A DNA stretch of 64,000 nucleotides from Bacteroides sp. 214 (GTDB lineage Bacteria; Bacteroidota; Bacteroidia; Bacteroidales; Bacteroidaceae). The stretch lies in contig NZ_QVML01000006.1 in assembly GCF_010501015.1 (NCBI RefSeq), positions 124,001 through 188,000 of the forward strand, given 5' to 3'. Positions 44,035 to 53,855 of the stretch are shown piece by piece. The position numbers were made by a program, and so were the translations under genes. The notes below the pieces were generated by a model. It did not search any database. It was not told the DNA's origin and saw only the letters and a program-made list of their open reading frames with translations. Positions within the stretch are counted from its first letter, which is position 1. The number at the start of each line of letters is the position of its first letter.

Positions 44035-44586
44035 TTACCTCCTTGCCAACAACTCTGTCAATGCTTTGCGCGCATCTGTCAGTTTATCCTCCCAGTGCTT
44101 TACGGAGTTCTGTCCGATGATATCCGTTACATACTTCACCGCGATAAACGGGCGTTCAAACTCTTTGCAAACAAGGGCTTGCGCGTATGCTTCCATATCT
44201 ACCACATCTTCGCGAAAGGAAGAGGCTTCCGTAACAAACGTGTCGCCTGTGCTGCAAACACCCGGTTGGCAACCGCTGAAGAACTCGGCAAACAGTTCGT
44301 GTTTCTCTGTTTCCAGTTCAAATTCAATGCCCGGTAACTGTGTGTGCTGAAAGTCACGGTCTACAAAGCGCGTGCACACAAAGATATCGCCTACCCGGTG
44401 AGATAACGTTCCGGCTGTTCCCACATTGATAACTGCATCGGGCTGGTGTTCGATAATTGCTTTGGTTAGGCGCAAGGCGGATTTTGCTTTGCCAACACCG
44501 GTCAGTACATAGTGAATCCGGAAACCTTCTATCGCTATCGGGTGAAACTCTTCTCTGACGGCGTATGTGATGAGGATTGTTTTCAT
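44035..44586 (-). CDS. MTA/SAH nucleosidase-like phosphorylase superfamily protein
   Basis: A short (183-aa) nucleosidase of the PNP/UDP phosphorylase superfamily. It has the N-terminal ITYAVREEF strand, the GVGKAKSALRLTKAI loop, NVGTAG, the STGDTFV segment and VVDMEAYAQALVC, where the Met–Glu–Ala triad contacts the ribose, and KYVTD. The likely reaction is cleavage of 5'-methylthioadenosine or S-adenosylhomocysteine. It is about 40 residues shorter than E. coli MTAN. The frame is open to 44595 but ATG at 44586 (MKTILITY) is chosen. It is convergent with the fulvocin-like cassette. Confidence 0.85.
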   Translation of the reverse strand: MKTILITYAVREEFHPIAIEGFRIHYVLTGVGKAKSALRLTKAIIEHQPDAVINVGTAGTLSHRVGDIFVCTRFVDRDFQHTQLPGIEFELETEKHELFAEFFSGCQPGVCSTGDTFVTEASSFREDVVDMEAYAQALVCKEFERPFIAVKYVTDIIGQNSVKHWEDKLTDARKALTELLARR

Positions 44587-44703
44587 GGAGGACAAAGATA
44601 GTGCTTTTGTAGGAATAGCAAAATCTCAAAAACACCTAACAGTTTGCCTCAAAAACACCTAATGCTCTTATCAGCATAATAAAGATCCCTCCCTAATAAA
44701 AGC

Positions 44704-44737
44704 GAAGCGGTCGCCTCTTCCCCGAGACGACCGCTTC
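44704..44737 (-). terminator. Terminator after fumarase
   Basis: A 14-bp stem with one mismatch (GAAGCGGTCGCCTC with GAGACGACCGCTTC) lies 10 bp beyond the fumarase stop, with GCTTTTATT downstream on the minus strand. Confidence 0.75.
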
Positions 44738-44746
44738 TTTGTGATA

Positions 44747-46387
44747 TTATTTACAGGTAATATTCTGTGGTTTCAATTGTTTGAAGAAGTCATTCCCTTT
44801 GTCGTCTACCAGGATAAAGGCAGGGAAGTCTTCTACTTCAATCTTCCAGATGGCTTCCATGCCGAGTTCGGGATACTCCAGACATTCTACCTTTTTGATG
44901 TTGTTTTGTGCAAGGATAGCTGCCGGTCCACCGATGCTACCCAAGTAGAAACCGCCATGCTTTTTGCAAGCGTCGGTTACCTGTTGGCTACGGTTACCTT
45001 TGGCAATCATCAATAGGCTGCCGCCATTTTCTTGGAAGAGATCAACGTATGAGTCCATGCGTCCTGCAGTAGTAGGTCCGAAAGATCCCGAAGGCATTCC
45101 TTTGGGCGTTTTAGCCGGGCCGGCATAGTAGATAGGATGATCTTTGATGTATTGTGGCAACCCTTCGCCGCGATCTAAACGTTCTTTCAACTTGGCATGG
45201 GCTATGTCGCGACCTACAATAATGGTTCCTTTGAGCGACAGACGGGTAGATACCGGATATTTGCTCAACTCTTTCAGAATCTCCGCCATGGGTTGGTTAA
45301 GGTCAATCTTAACGGCGTCTCCCTCGCCCGCGTTGCGTAGTTCTTCGGGGATATACTTTCCGGGATTATCTTCCAACTTTTCGATCCAGATACCATCTTT
45401 GTTGATTTTGCACTTAATGTTGCGGTCGGCAGAGCAAGATACGCCCATGCCGATAGGGCAAGAAGCACCATGACGTGGTAGGCGGATAATGCGTATGTCG
45501 TGAGCGAAGTACTTACCGCCAAACTGTGCGCCAAGACCTATCTTTTGCGATTCGAGTAATACTTGGTTCTCAAGTTCGATGTCGCGGAAGGCTTGTCCCC
45601 CTTCGTTTCCTACGGTAGGCAAGCTATCATAATACTTGGCAGAAGCCAGCTTCACGGTTTTCAGGTTTACCTCGGCAGAGGTACCACCAATTACGAATGC
45701 TATGTGATAGGGCGGACATGCTGCCGTGCCCAGTGTCTTCATCTTCTCAACCAGGAAAGGAACGAGTGTGTCGGGGTTTAGCGTTGCTTTGGTTTCCTGA
45801 TATAAATAGGTTTTATTGGCAGAGCCGCCACCCTTGGCAATGCAGAGGAATTTGTACTCGGCACCTTGAACGGCATACAGATCGATTTGTGCCGGAAGGT
45901 TGCAACCGGTGTTCTTCTCGTCGTACATATTTAGTGGCACATTTTGCGAGTAGCGCAGGTTCTCTTCGGTGTAGGTCTTGTACACACCGTGCGAGAGTGC
46001 TTCTTCGTCATTCCCGTTGGTCCATACCTGCTGACCTTTCTTACCCATGATGATAGCCGTACCGGTATCTTGGCAGAAAGGTAGCTTACCCTTTGCCGAT
46101 ACTTCGGCATTGCGCAGGAAGGTTAATGCCACGTATTTATCATTTTCGCTTGCTTCGGGATCCGAGAGAATCTTTGCAACTTGCTGTTGGTGCTCGGGGC
46201 GCAGCATAAAAGCCACATCACGAAAAGCAGCGTTAGCCATTGCGGTAAGTCCTTCTTCTTCTACTTTTAGAATTTCTTTACCATCGAACTCGCTTACCGA
46301 CACATGATCTTTGGTGAGCAGATAGTACTCGGTAGTATCCTTGCCCATTGGGAATGGTTCCTGATACTTAAACGGGGGTGTTGCCAT
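44747..46387 (-). CDS. Class I (iron-sulfur) fumarate hydratase
   Basis: Interconverts fumarate and malate with an oxygen-sensitive [4Fe-4S] cluster, in the reductive branch to succinate and propionate used by Bacteroidales. The 546-aa protein (start ATG 46387, MATPPFKYQ, in place of the longer open frame to 46528) carries FumA-type features: [16 protein letters not shown], the [22 protein letters not shown] cysteine region, and the C-terminal beta-domain [33 protein letters not shown] box lies 36-43 bp upstream on its strand. Monocistronic. Confidence 0.95.
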   Translation of the reverse strand: MATPPFKYQEPFPMGKDTTEYYLLTKDHVSVSEFDGKEILKVEEEGLTAMANAAFRDVAFMLRPEHQQQVAKILSDPEASENDKYVALTFLRNAEVSAKGKLPFCQDTGTAIIMGKKGQQVWTNGNDEEALSHGVYKTYTEENLRYSQNVPLNMYDEKNTGCNLPAQIDLYAVQGAEYKFLCIAKGGGSANKTYLYQETKATLNPDTLVPFLVEKMKTLGTAACPPYHIAFVIGGTSAEVNLKTVKLASAKYYDSLPTVGNEGGQAFRDIELENQVLLESQKIGLGAQFGGKYFAHDIRIIRLPRHGASCPIGMGVSCSADRNIKCKINKDGIWIEKLEDNPGKYIPEELRNAGEGDAVKIDLNQPMAEILKELSKYPVSTRLSLKGTIIVGRDIAHAKLKERLDRGEGLPQYIKDHPIYYAGPAKTPKGMPSGSFGPTTAGRMDSYVDLFQENGGSLLMIAKGNRSQQVTDACKKHGGFYLGSIGGPAAILAQNNIKKVECLEYPELGMEAIWKIEVEDFPAFILVDDKGNDFFKQLKPQNITCK

Positions 46388-46422
46388 ATTTACAATATTT
46401 ATTACGTAGTTAGATATATAGG

Positions 46423-46430
46423 CAAAGGTA
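46423..46430 (-). promoter_or_regulatory. Fumarase -7 promoter box
   Basis: TACCTTTG on the minus strand (CAAAGGTA as written) fits TAnnTTTG, 36 bp before the start. A TTTG (46447-46450 as CAAA) lies at a shorter than usual 16-bp spacing. Confidence 0.55.
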
Positions 46431-46490
46431 ATATATTTTTCGTTATCAAAGAAACTGTTTAAGTTTTCCACAGAATGATTAATATAACCC

Positions 46491-47010
46491 GTTGGCGGAA
46501 TTAATTCCTCTATAGGATGACCGATCACGAGCCATAATCTGACGAACCATCCGCCATAGGCGCACGGAGCATGAGACTATGTCTCACAGGTGCATTTAAC
46601 TAAGAGCTTTAAGTCATCTCTTTTTGTGACTGGTTTTTGTTTCATTTCTCACTGGTTTTCACCTCGTTTCTGACTGTGTTTTGCTTCACTTTTGACTGTG
46701 TTTTTACCACAAAAACAGTGAGAAAATTACCCGTGAAGACCCTGTGAAGGATTGAATAGGGGGTCTTCACACGCAACTTGCTTAATATCACTCGCTTACA
46801 GCGATATGTGAATGTGAAGGCCTATTTGCTAAAACTACATTTGGAATGAGCAAAACTTAAAACAGTTTCTCTTGATAGATAATATTAATAAAGCTTTCTC
46901 CGTCGTCCATAGGCTCATGCCTCCTCAGCCATAGGCTCATGCTCCGTCGTCCATAGGCTAATGCCTCTTCAGCCATAGGCGGATTATCGATGAGGCATAG
47001 TCTCTCAATC
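46491..47010. repeat. Intergenic repeat locus C: inverse copy of locus A with four 22-bp arrays
   Basis: No gene. From left: TTGGCGGAATTAATTC (as in locus B); CTATAG/CCATAG cores at 46510, 46532 and 46554; ACTG cores at 46629, 46651, 46673 and 46695; TTTTCTCAC and GTGAAGACC/GGTCTTCAC (reverse complement of the locus A block); TGTGAATGTGAAGGCCTATTT at 46807-46827; and CCATAGG cores at 46907, 46929, 46951 and 46973. Every spacing within an array is exactly 22 bp. Relative to locus A the order and strand are reversed for the ACTG/AGTC part. Confidence 0.85.
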
Positions 47011-47018
47011 CATTATGC

Positions 47019-47067
47019 AAATAGCTCCAGAGCCAAACACTACACGTGTTCCACTCTGGAGCTATTT
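47019..47067 (-). terminator. Terminator after the DUF4954 gene
   Basis: A 14-bp stem AAATAGCTCCAGAG with CTCTGGAGCTATTT, with an inner AACAC/GTGTT stem, 47 bp beyond the stop of the next minus-strand gene. Confidence 0.75.
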
Positions 47068-47113
47068 ATACACTAAACGTTAGCTTTTAGATTTTCCTGC
47101 CGATGTAGAATAC

Positions 47114-49102
47114 TTACTTTATATGTTGCATCCGCACGATGAGTTCGTTGCCAAGCGCGGTTTTTTCTTCGATATGTTTCAACACTGCAGTAACAAAAGT
47201 ATTGCTCTCGAAGTCGCCACGTACCTGCTCGAAATCTTGCTGCATCTCGCTGCGCGATCCGTCGGCACCGAATCCTGTCATCGATGAGAGCGAGAATTCT
47301 TTGCGTGCGTCTTCGTACACCATGCGGTCTAACCCAACAACGGCTTCTTTCCATGCTTCTACAATAGCGATTATATCTTTAGCAGTAATGGTTTCGGGGT
47401 TGATGCCGTAGTGTTCTTCTATTCTATTGTATGCCCATGTCCACTCATACGTGTAGTAGTTGCGGTGCATTTGCTCAAAGGCTTCGTTGATGCAGTGTAA
47501 GCGGTTGATATTGCCGTTTTCAATACCGTCCAGTAGCTTGTCTATCTCGCTTTTGGGAGCTATGAGCCCAGAGATATCCACCCATTCTCCTGTTCCTATT
47601 TCGGTATCGGGTTTGAGGCGCGCACGTATCTCTTCGTCGCTCTTGAAGACTATTTCTTCCAGTCGTTTGATGATGGAGTTCCCCAAAAACTTATGAATGG
47701 CGGTGTTGTAAAGCTCGATGCCTTTGCGTAGCGAGGAACTCTTAATCTTAGCACTTTGGTAGGAGTAGAGTTCAGAAGTCTCGCCCGAGATGCGGCTGAG
47801 ATCTTTAAGTAAGGCTATACCCTTGAACATTTTCTGTATGGTATAAGGGCTCAGGAGATTGTAATTGATGAAGTCCAAACGGTTGGGGTCTTTCCGTCTG
47901 TCGCGTTTGGGCCACTTTTGTGCATCGCGGATGGTACCTACACTACGCAGGTTTACTCCCGGCACCAGGTAGGTGGTGTCGTTCTTCTCTATCAGATATG
48001 AGAAGGGCAGGTTGGAGGTGTCCGAATGATTGACGTGACGACCCATTACCAACGAGAAAGCACCAATACGCGCCGGCCAAAGGATGTAGGAGTCGGAAGT
48101 GGTTTTTGAACCTCTTTCCATTGTTCCCTGGTGTATAGGACCGAGCTTGTACATGTGGTTGCTTTGGTTAGAACCCGAACCGGCATTCATAAAAGAGAAC
48201 ATACCGGCAATGAGTAGGGTAGATTTATGGTGCGTCACGGTAAAAGGCCCCGCGAAGATAGCACATGCCTCGCCGTTCTCGCCTTGGCAGTTGCTGAAGA
48301 AGAGCGAATCGGAAGCCGAGTAGTTGTGTCCCAACCGACAGGCTTGCCCCACGAAACAGCGGGTAAGCATGGTTCCGCCATCAACATGCGAACCCGAAGA
48401 GATGATAAAGTCTTCGCAGATAACGCTATGCCCAATGTAGACGGGTGCTTGCTCGTTGCTGTTAATACTTCCGTTTTCCAAACGCAAAGTCCCTTCAATA
48501 TGACAATAATCGCCTATTCGCATATTTTTGATGGAGCCGGTATTGATAATTTTCACATGGCTGCCCACATGCCCTATGCTCGACGAATGTTTGTCGGAAT
48601 AGTAGTTGGCAATCTCCTTCATGCGGCAAATAAGCTCGGGCCTATGGCGATAGAGCGCGCAAATATAGGCTTGGTGTGCTGAGAGCTTGTCGTTAATCAA
48701 TACTTCGCGCCCACCGGTTTCGTTGAGTACGGATACCTCTACGCTATTGCCAAATTTGGACACACCGTCTACCAGCATAATGTCTACATTCTCGATGAAT
48801 GTATTGTGTCCTATTTCGTAGTTGGCGATGTAGTTTTGGATGTTTTCTATGCAGCAGTTATCTCCCAGCGTTACGTTGTGGAGCGTTACATGTTTAAGTC
48901 CTGCATGTTTCTTTATTCCTCCCGGGAGTGTGAAGTCGGACTGGAATACGCCCAGTTTAATAACTCCCGAAAAACGTGTATGGTGCACATACTCCGTACT
49001 GAAGTATTCGTCAACCCATACGTTATCCCAATTGTCGGCCACACACGACTGACTACTAAGTCGGGAGATCTCGCCCCCGCTCAGTTTTCTATATTCCCCC
49101 AT
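47114..49102 (-). CDS. DUF4954-family left-handed beta-helix protein
   Basis: A 662-aa protein of the DUF4954 family, found mainly in Bacteroidetes and spirochaetes. Residues about 60-380 have the hexapeptide-like repeats of left-handed beta helices ([LIV]G-type strands: LHNVTLGDNCCIENI, IGHNTFIENV, IGDYCHIEG, IGHSVICEDFIISSG), as in acyltransferases. The C-terminal 280 residues are helical with no known motif. An acyl- or nucleotidyl-transfer role is suggested by the fold only. It is the last gene of an hflX–DUF4954 unit (24 bp between). Confidence 0.85.
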   Translation of the reverse strand: MGEYRKLSGGEISRLSSQSCVADNWDNVWVDEYFSTEYVHHTRFSGVIKLGVFQSDFTLPGGIKKHAGLKHVTLHNVTLGDNCCIENIQNYIANYEIGHNTFIENVDIMLVDGVSKFGNSVEVSVLNETGGREVLINDKLSAHQAYICALYRHRPELICRMKEIANYYSDKHSSSIGHVGSHVKIINTGSIKNMRIGDYCHIEGTLRLENGSINSNEQAPVYIGHSVICEDFIISSGSHVDGGTMLTRCFVGQACRLGHNYSASDSLFFSNCQGENGEACAIFAGPFTVTHHKSTLLIAGMFSFMNAGSGSNQSNHMYKLGPIHQGTMERGSKTTSDSYILWPARIGAFSLVMGRHVNHSDTSNLPFSYLIEKNDTTYLVPGVNLRSVGTIRDAQKWPKRDRRKDPNRLDFINYNLLSPYTIQKMFKGIALLKDLSRISGETSELYSYQSAKIKSSSLRKGIELYNTAIHKFLGNSIIKRLEEIVFKSDEEIRARLKPDTEIGTGEWVDISGLIAPKSEIDKLLDGIENGNINRLHCINEAFEQMHRNYYTYEWTWAYNRIEEHYGINPETITAKDIIAIVEAWKEAVVGLDRMVYEDARKEFSLSSMTGFGADGSRSEMQQDFEQVRGDFESNTFVTAVLKHIEEKTALGNELIVRMQHIK

Positions 49103-49126
49103 GATACTAATATTGTTATCTAATTC

Positions 49127-50368
49127 TTATTCTTCCTCTTCTTCGTACGTCTGATACAAGAAATCGTTATACGGGAACCGTTGCACATGTAGTTCTCTTA
49201 CCTTGTCGTAAACCACACGTTTGAGTTCTTCGATATTGATTTTCTCGCGGGCAGAGATAAACAGACAGTTGTCCTCCATCTTTGCCATCCATGTTTTCAT
49301 CAGTTCGTCGAGTGTTAAGTTTTCTTTTGTACGGGGGGTGAGGTCGTCTGATGCTTTTTCTATATAGGTATATGCGTCTATCTTATTGAATATAATCATG
49401 GTGGGCTTACCCGCGCCTTCAATATCGGCAAGGGTTTTGTTTACCACCTCTATTTGTTCTTCAAATCCGGGGTGCGAGATGTCTACGATATGTAGTAGCA
49501 AATCGGCTTCGCGCACTTCGTCGAGCGTGGACTTGAAAGACTCTACCAAGTCGGTAGGGAGCTTGCGGATAAAACCCACAGTATCTGACAAAAGGAACGG
49601 AAGATTCTCAATAATTACCTTGCGAACGGTTGTGTCGAGTGTGGCAAATAGTTTATTCTCAGCAAAAACCTCGCTTTTTGATAGTAGGTTCATTAAGGTG
49701 GACTTGCCCACATTGGTGTATCCCACCAGTGCCACGCGAATCATCTTACCGCGGTTTTTGCGTTGGGTCGATTTTTGGCGGTCTATATCCTTTAGCTGTT
49801 CTTTTAGTAGTGCCATGCGTCCGAGGATGATGCGGCGGTCCATTTCCAACTGCGTTTCACCCGGGCCACGAAGCCCCACAGAACCTCCACGTGCGCTACC
49901 CGAACCACCCCCTTGTCTTTCGAGGTGTGTCCAAAGGCGTTTCAAACGTGGCAACATGTATTGATATTGCGCCAGCTCCACTTGTGTTTTGGCGTGTGCA
50001 GTCTGTGCGCGCATGGCAAATATGTCGAGGATGAGCGAGGTGCGGTCCAGTATCTTTATCTTTAGTTCGCCTTCAATGTTGCGCAATTGCTTGGCAGATA
50101 GTTCGTCGTCAAAGATAACCATCCCTATCTCGTGCTCTTCCACATACTCTTTTATTTCTTGTAGTTTCCCTTTTCCAACATAGGTAACGGGGTGTGCCGA
50201 GTCCAATCGTTGGGTGAATTTCTTAACCACTTCTGCACCGGCTGTTTCTGCGAGGAACTCCAATTCGTCGAGGTACTCAAGGGTTTTACGTTCATCTTGT
50301 GTTTGGGTGATGAGCGCTACGAGTACGGTGGTTTCTACTTCAGCTTGGGATATTATAAAGTCTTTCAT
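49127..50368 (-). CDS. hflX: Ribosome-associated GTPase HflX
   Basis: Dissociates stalled or heat-inactivated ribosomes. The 413 aa have the N-terminal HflX domain (TQTQDERKTLEYLDELEFLAETAGAE; VIFDDELSAKQLRNIE; LDRTSLILDIFAMRAQTAHAKTQVELAQY), a glycine-rich linker with the GLRGPGETQLEMDRR signature, and the G domain: G1 GYTNVGKST, G3 DTVGF, G4 NKID. It lies 37 bp downstream of a lipoprotein gene on the same strand. Confidence 0.95.
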   Translation of the reverse strand: MKDFIISQAEVETTVLVALITQTQDERKTLEYLDELEFLAETAGAEVVKKFTQRLDSAHPVTYVGKGKLQEIKEYVEEHEIGMVIFDDELSAKQLRNIEGELKIKILDRTSLILDIFAMRAQTAHAKTQVELAQYQYMLPRLKRLWTHLERQGGGSGSARGGSVGLRGPGETQLEMDRRIILGRMALLKEQLKDIDRQKSTQRKNRGKMIRVALVGYTNVGKSTLMNLLSKSEVFAENKLFATLDTTVRKVIIENLPFLLSDTVGFIRKLPTDLVESFKSTLDEVREADLLLHIVDISHPGFEEQIEVVNKTLADIEGAGKPTMIIFNKIDAYTYIEKASDDLTPRTKENLTLDELMKTWMAKMEDNCLFISAREKINIEELKRVVYDKVRELHVQRFPYNDFLYQTYEEEEE

Positions 50369-50405
50369 TCGGTTTGTTTATATGGAGCAGCAAAGATAAT
50401 TATTT

Positions 50406-50987
50406 TTATTCTCCTACAACGCGTTTGCAATTAGGAAAACCTTTTTCAATGACAGCATTCAGCTCCGACTCTACGTTGCTGTAGTCTGTTTTTCTGCTAC
50501 ATTCGTACATCTCCACCAATGGGTATTTGTCTACAATGCAGTTAAGAAGTTCTTCTATGGAAGGTGCGGCGGTTAACTTGCTATATGCCTCGTAGGTGTA
50601 ATTGAGGAAAGCCACATTGCGGTTGATACCTCTGTTGTCCAGTAGGTAGCCGTTTTTTAAGCGTGTTGGTGTAGCATAGCCCGATCCTCTTTTTGCATCC
50701 GTCGGATGCGGATAAGACACAATGGCAGTGCGGGCATCATTCATGATAACCGGCACCAGGTTATTGTAATCTTTGGTTGTTTTGTAAACAATAACAGCGG
50801 GCATAGCTCTGCTAGCGGTTCTATTGCCTCCGCCTGTGCGCTGTGCTTCTAATCTTGTGGGTTGAGATGATTCCACGATAATCTCGGTTTTTGTTTCGGT
50901 TTCGGTTTGCTGTGTTTTCTGCGTACGACACCCCAATAGGAGTGTTGACGAAAGCAGCGTTACAGCTAAAAGAGTAATTAATTTCAT
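50406..50987 (-). CDS. Lipoprotein of unknown function
   Basis: A 193-aa protein from ATG at 50987 (MKLITLLAVTLLSSTLLLGC; lipobox Cys20). A Gln/Thr-rich linker (TQKTQQTETETKTE) follows, then a globular domain with AVIVYKTTKDYNNLVPVIMNDARTAIVSYPHPTD and a C-terminal NCKRVVGE. The frame opens at 51014 but this start gives a proper signal. Related hypothetical proteins are known in Bacteroidetes; I do not recognise a function. It precedes hflX on the same strand. Confidence 0.75.
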   Translation of the reverse strand: MKLITLLAVTLLSSTLLLGCRTQKTQQTETETKTEIIVESSQPTRLEAQRTGGGNRTASRAMPAVIVYKTTKDYNNLVPVIMNDARTAIVSYPHPTDAKRGSGYATPTRLKNGYLLDNRGINRNVAFLNYTYEAYSKLTAAPSIEELLNCIVDKYPLVEMYECSRKTDYSNVESELNAVIEKGFPNCKRVVGE

Positions 50988-51128
50988 GGTACAACAGTAA
51001 GATGTTTCATACAAAAGTAGGAATATTTATAAGAAATGTCATTGCTACAAAGAAAATAAAACAAAAAGGAGTGAAGATTTGTCATCCACACTCCCTTTGT
51101 ATTCTTTGTATCTGGTATCTTGACGAGA

Positions 51129-51287
51129 TTACTTACATCCGTTGTATTCGTCAGATACGGTTAATTTCTTTCTGCCTTTACCACGGCGAGAAGCTAATAC
51201 TCTACGACCGTTAGCGCTCGACATTCTTTCACGGAAACCGTGCTTGTTCTTTCTCTTTCTGTTAGAGGGTTGAAATGTTCTTTTCAT
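51129..51287 (-). CDS. rpmH: 50S ribosomal protein L34
   Basis: A 52-aa basic protein too short for most ORF callers. It begins [19 protein letters not shown], followed by [22 protein letters not shown], the universal L34 pattern, and ends with an acidic-polar SDEYNGCK tail as in Bacteroidetes L34. A TATTTTTG box lies 43-50 bp upstream on its strand. No rnpA, yidD or yidC follows, so the usual rpmH–rnpA cluster is split here. It is divergent from efp. Confidence 0.97.
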   Translation of the reverse strand: MKRTFQPSNRKRKNKHGFRERMSSANGRRVLASRRGKGRKKLTVSDEYNGCK

Positions 51288-51329
51288 TACTATATATTCT
51301 TTACGTTATTATTCTGCGAAATCGGGTTG

Positions 51330-51337
51330 CAAAAATA
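51330..51337 (-). promoter_or_regulatory. rpmH -7 promoter box
   Basis: TATTTTTG on the minus strand (CAAAAATA as written) fits TAnnTTTG, 43 bp before the ATG. Confidence 0.5.
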
Positions 51338-51410
51338 GAGACTTTTTTTTAATAAACCAAGAATTGCCTCTTTTTTAGTCATTTATTATTGCGAATTTGG
51401 CGATTTAGAC

Positions 51411-51418
51411 TATTTTTG
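51411..51418 (+). promoter_or_regulatory. efp -7 promoter box
   Basis: TATTTTTG fits TAnnTTTG; ATTG at 51388-51391 is 19 bp upstream at -33. The rpmH/efp gap thus has divergent promoters. Confidence 0.5.
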
Positions 51419-51476
51419 CATCGTTAAAACACTCTGCCTAAGAGAAAATATCATACTAATCACATAAAAAAGTTAT

Positions 51477-52046
51477 ATGGCTACTACATCAGACATTAAG
51501 AACGGAATGTGCATCGATTTGGATGGGCACTATTATTTCATCACAGAATTCTTGCATGTAAAACCTGGGAAAGGTGCTGCTTTCGTTCGTACCAAAATGA
51601 AGAGCGTAACAACAGGACGTACGCTCGAGAAAACGTTCAACGCCGGCGTTAAAATAGACGAAGTGCGCATTGAACGTCGTCAATATCAATTCCTTTATCA
51701 AGATGATATGGGATACAACTTCATGAGTCAGGAGACTTTCGAGCAAGTGCCTATTCAAAAAGATATGATTACAGGGGTTGATTTCCTTAAAGAGGGCGAC
51801 ATGGTGGATGTAGTTTCGCACGCAGAGTCGGAAACAGTACTCTTTGCCGAAGTACCGGTTAAAGTACAACTGAAAATTACCTATACAGAACCAGGCGTAA
51901 AAGGTGACACTGCTACTAACGCAACCAAACCCGCAACAGTAGAAACAGGTGCCACAGTACGTGTTCCGCTTTTCATTAACGAAGGCGAAACCATCGAAAT
52001 AGATACAAGAGACGGCTCATATCAAGGACGCGTGAAGGTACAATAA
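51477..52046 (+). CDS. efp: Elongation factor P
   Basis: Relieves ribosome stalling at polyproline stretches. The 189 aa (three beta domains) have the KOW-like N-terminus with [10 protein letters not shown], where Lys32 occupies the modifiable loop tip. Two OB domains follow ([58 protein letters not shown], the family signature). No epmA or epmB homologue is in the window. The next gene starts at the base after its stop. Confidence 0.97.
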   Translation: MATTSDIKNGMCIDLDGHYYFITEFLHVKPGKGAAFVRTKMKSVTTGRTLEKTFNAGVKIDEVRIERRQYQFLYQDDMGYNFMSQETFEQVPIQKDMITGVDFLKEGDMVDVVSHAESETVLFAEVPVKVQLKITYTEPGVKGDTATNATKPATVETGATVRVPLFINEGETIEIDTRDGSYQGRVKVQ

Positions 52047-53036
52047 ATGTTCTTCTCCGTCATTATCCCCGTCTTTAATCGTCCCGACGAAGTGGACGAA
52101 CTATTACACAGCCTCACACTCCAGCAATACAAGGAGTTTGAGGTTGTGCTGGTAGAAGACGGGTCGACGATTCCTTGCAAAGAGGTTGCCGATAAATATG
52201 CCGACAGACTAACCATACGCTATTTCTTTAAACCCAATACCGGACCGGCGCAAACACGAAACTATGGCGCCGAAAGAGCCCGTGGCGAATATCTGGTTAT
52301 ATTCGATTCGGACTGTATTCTACCCGAAGGTTATTTTAATGCTGTGCAGGAAGAACTGCATAGGGCGCATGCTGATGCTTTCGGAGGACCCGACAAGGCT
52401 CACCAATCCTTCACCGATATTCAGAAGGCAATCAACTACTCTATGACTTCTTTCTTCACCACCGGAGGTATTCGGGGTGGCAAAAAGAAAATGGATAAGT
52501 TCTACCCCCGAAGCTTTAACATGGGTATCTCGAAAAAAGTATTCGATGCGCTGGGCGGGTTTCCTAAAATGCACCTTGGCGAAGATATTGACTTGAGCAT
52601 CCGCATCTTTAAGAGTGGCTACTCCTGCCGGTTGTTTCCTGATGCGTGGGTATATCACAAACGTCGCACCAACTTCCGAAGATTCTTTAAGCAGGTACAT
52701 AACTTTGGCATTGCACGCATATTGCTTTACCAAAAATATCCTGAGTCGTTAAAGTTGGTACATACGCTTCCGGCGTTTTTTACGCTGGGCATGGGCATAT
52801 TGCTTATTGGCGGGGCCTTCTTCCCATCCCTGCTTTTGCTTATCCTTCTTTATATACTGCTGGTATTGGCGGACGCGACTATTAAAAACCGGAGCTTTAC
52901 CATTGGATGCTATTCGGTGGTTGCGGCTTTTATTCAATTGCTGGGCTATGGGACTGGATTTCTACGCGCATGGTGGCTGCTTTGCGTGCTGAAACAAGAT
53001 GAGGCGGATATCTTCCATAAAAACCGCTATAAATAA
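52047..53036 (+). CDS. Family 2 glycosyltransferase
   Basis: A 329-aa GT-A glycosyltransferase. Residues 1-110 have the nucleotide-sugar fold: FSVIIPVFNRPDEV, VLVEDGS, a FDSDC variant of the DxD motif, and GPAQTRNYGAERARGE. Then GGFPKMHLGEDIDLSIRIFKSGY (ED acid) and C-terminal hydrophobic segments (about 237-275, 285-310) that anchor it to the membrane. The acceptor is unknown. It begins at the base right after the efp stop, so it is co-transcribed with it. Confidence 0.88.
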   Translation: MFFSVIIPVFNRPDEVDELLHSLTLQQYKEFEVVLVEDGSTIPCKEVADKYADRLTIRYFFKPNTGPAQTRNYGAERARGEYLVIFDSDCILPEGYFNAVQEELHRAHADAFGGPDKAHQSFTDIQKAINYSMTSFFTTGGIRGGKKKMDKFYPRSFNMGISKKVFDALGGFPKMHLGEDIDLSIRIFKSGYSCRLFPDAWVYHKRRTNFRRFFKQVHNFGIARILLYQKYPESLKLVHTLPAFFTLGMGILLIGGAFFPSLLLLILLYILLVLADATIKNRSFTIGCYSVVAAFIQLLGYGTGFLRAWWLLCVLKQDEADIFHKNRYK

Positions 53037-53062
53037 TAAAAAGACTTGTTTGATACACATTC

Positions 53063-53755
53063 ATGCTGAAAACAAAGCTGACAATTAACCAGTGGGCGGA
53101 AGAAGACCGTCCGCGCGAGAAGATGTTATCCAAAGGTATCGATACACTAAGCGATGCCGAACTGCTGGGCATCCTCATTGGCTCGGGAAATACAGAAGAG
53201 AGTGCGGTGGAACTCATGCGCCGTATCCTGGCTGCTTGCGATAACAACCTCAACGAACTGGGTAAATGGAGTTTTGCCGAATATGCCCGCTTCAAAGGAA
53301 TAGGTCCTGCCAAGGCAACCACCTTAATGGCGGCCCTAGAGATAGGAAAACGCAGAAAGATGCAGGATCCGAAAGAGCGTGCGCGTATTCTATCTTCGAA
53401 GGATGTATACAACCTCTTCCACCCGGTGATGTGTGATCTTCCGCAAGAAGAGTTCTGGTTGGTATTGCTCAACCAATCCAACAAAATAATAGATAAGCTG
53501 CGCATTAGCACAGGTGGTATAGATGGCACATACGCCGATGTGCGCACCATATTACGCGAAGCCCTCTTGCATCGTGCCACCGGAATTATCCTTGTGCACA
53601 ATCACCCGTCGGGTAATGCCACACCCAGTGCTGCCGACAGGAAACTGACCTCATCCGTTGCTCAGGGTGCCAAGACTATGAACATCCGTCTAGCCGACCA
53701 CCTCGTGGTTTGCGATGGAACGTATTATAGCTTTGCCGATGAGGGGGAGCTTTGA
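53063..53755 (+). CDS. radC: RadC-family JAMM protein
   Basis: A 230-aa protein with an N-terminal helix-hairpin-helix-type UPF0758 domain (WAEEDRPREKMLSKGIDTLSDAELLGILIGSG; GIGPAKATTLMAALEIGKR) and the C-terminal JAMM/MPN+ domain with the metal motif HNHPSGNATPSAAD (H-x-H-x10-D) in ILVHNHPSGN. RadC has been linked to recombination, but the function of the core family is not settled. It is 26 bp behind the glycosyltransferase and precedes the TonB-receptor-like gene. Confidence 0.95.
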   Translation: MLKTKLTINQWAEEDRPREKMLSKGIDTLSDAELLGILIGSGNTEESAVELMRRILAACDNNLNELGKWSFAEYARFKGIGPAKATTLMAALEIGKRRKMQDPKERARILSSKDVYNLFHPVMCDLPQEEFWLVLLNQSNKIIDKLRISTGGIDGTYADVRTILREALLHRATGIILVHNHPSGNATPSAADRKLTSSVAQGAKTMNIRLADHLVVCDGTYYSFADEGEL

Positions 53756-53855
53756 TGTTTTTCTTTTGAAAGAACAAAATGATACAAAAACAGTTATTTC
53801 GAAAGAAAAATTTCATACATTTGCGCATTCTTTTGTATATTTAATGCGCACTAAT

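Noticed and set aside
46388..46528. N-terminal extension of fumarase by 47 residues
   Set aside because: The extension includes the promoter box region and has no similarity to class I fumarases; the MATPPFKYQ start at 46387 is standard.
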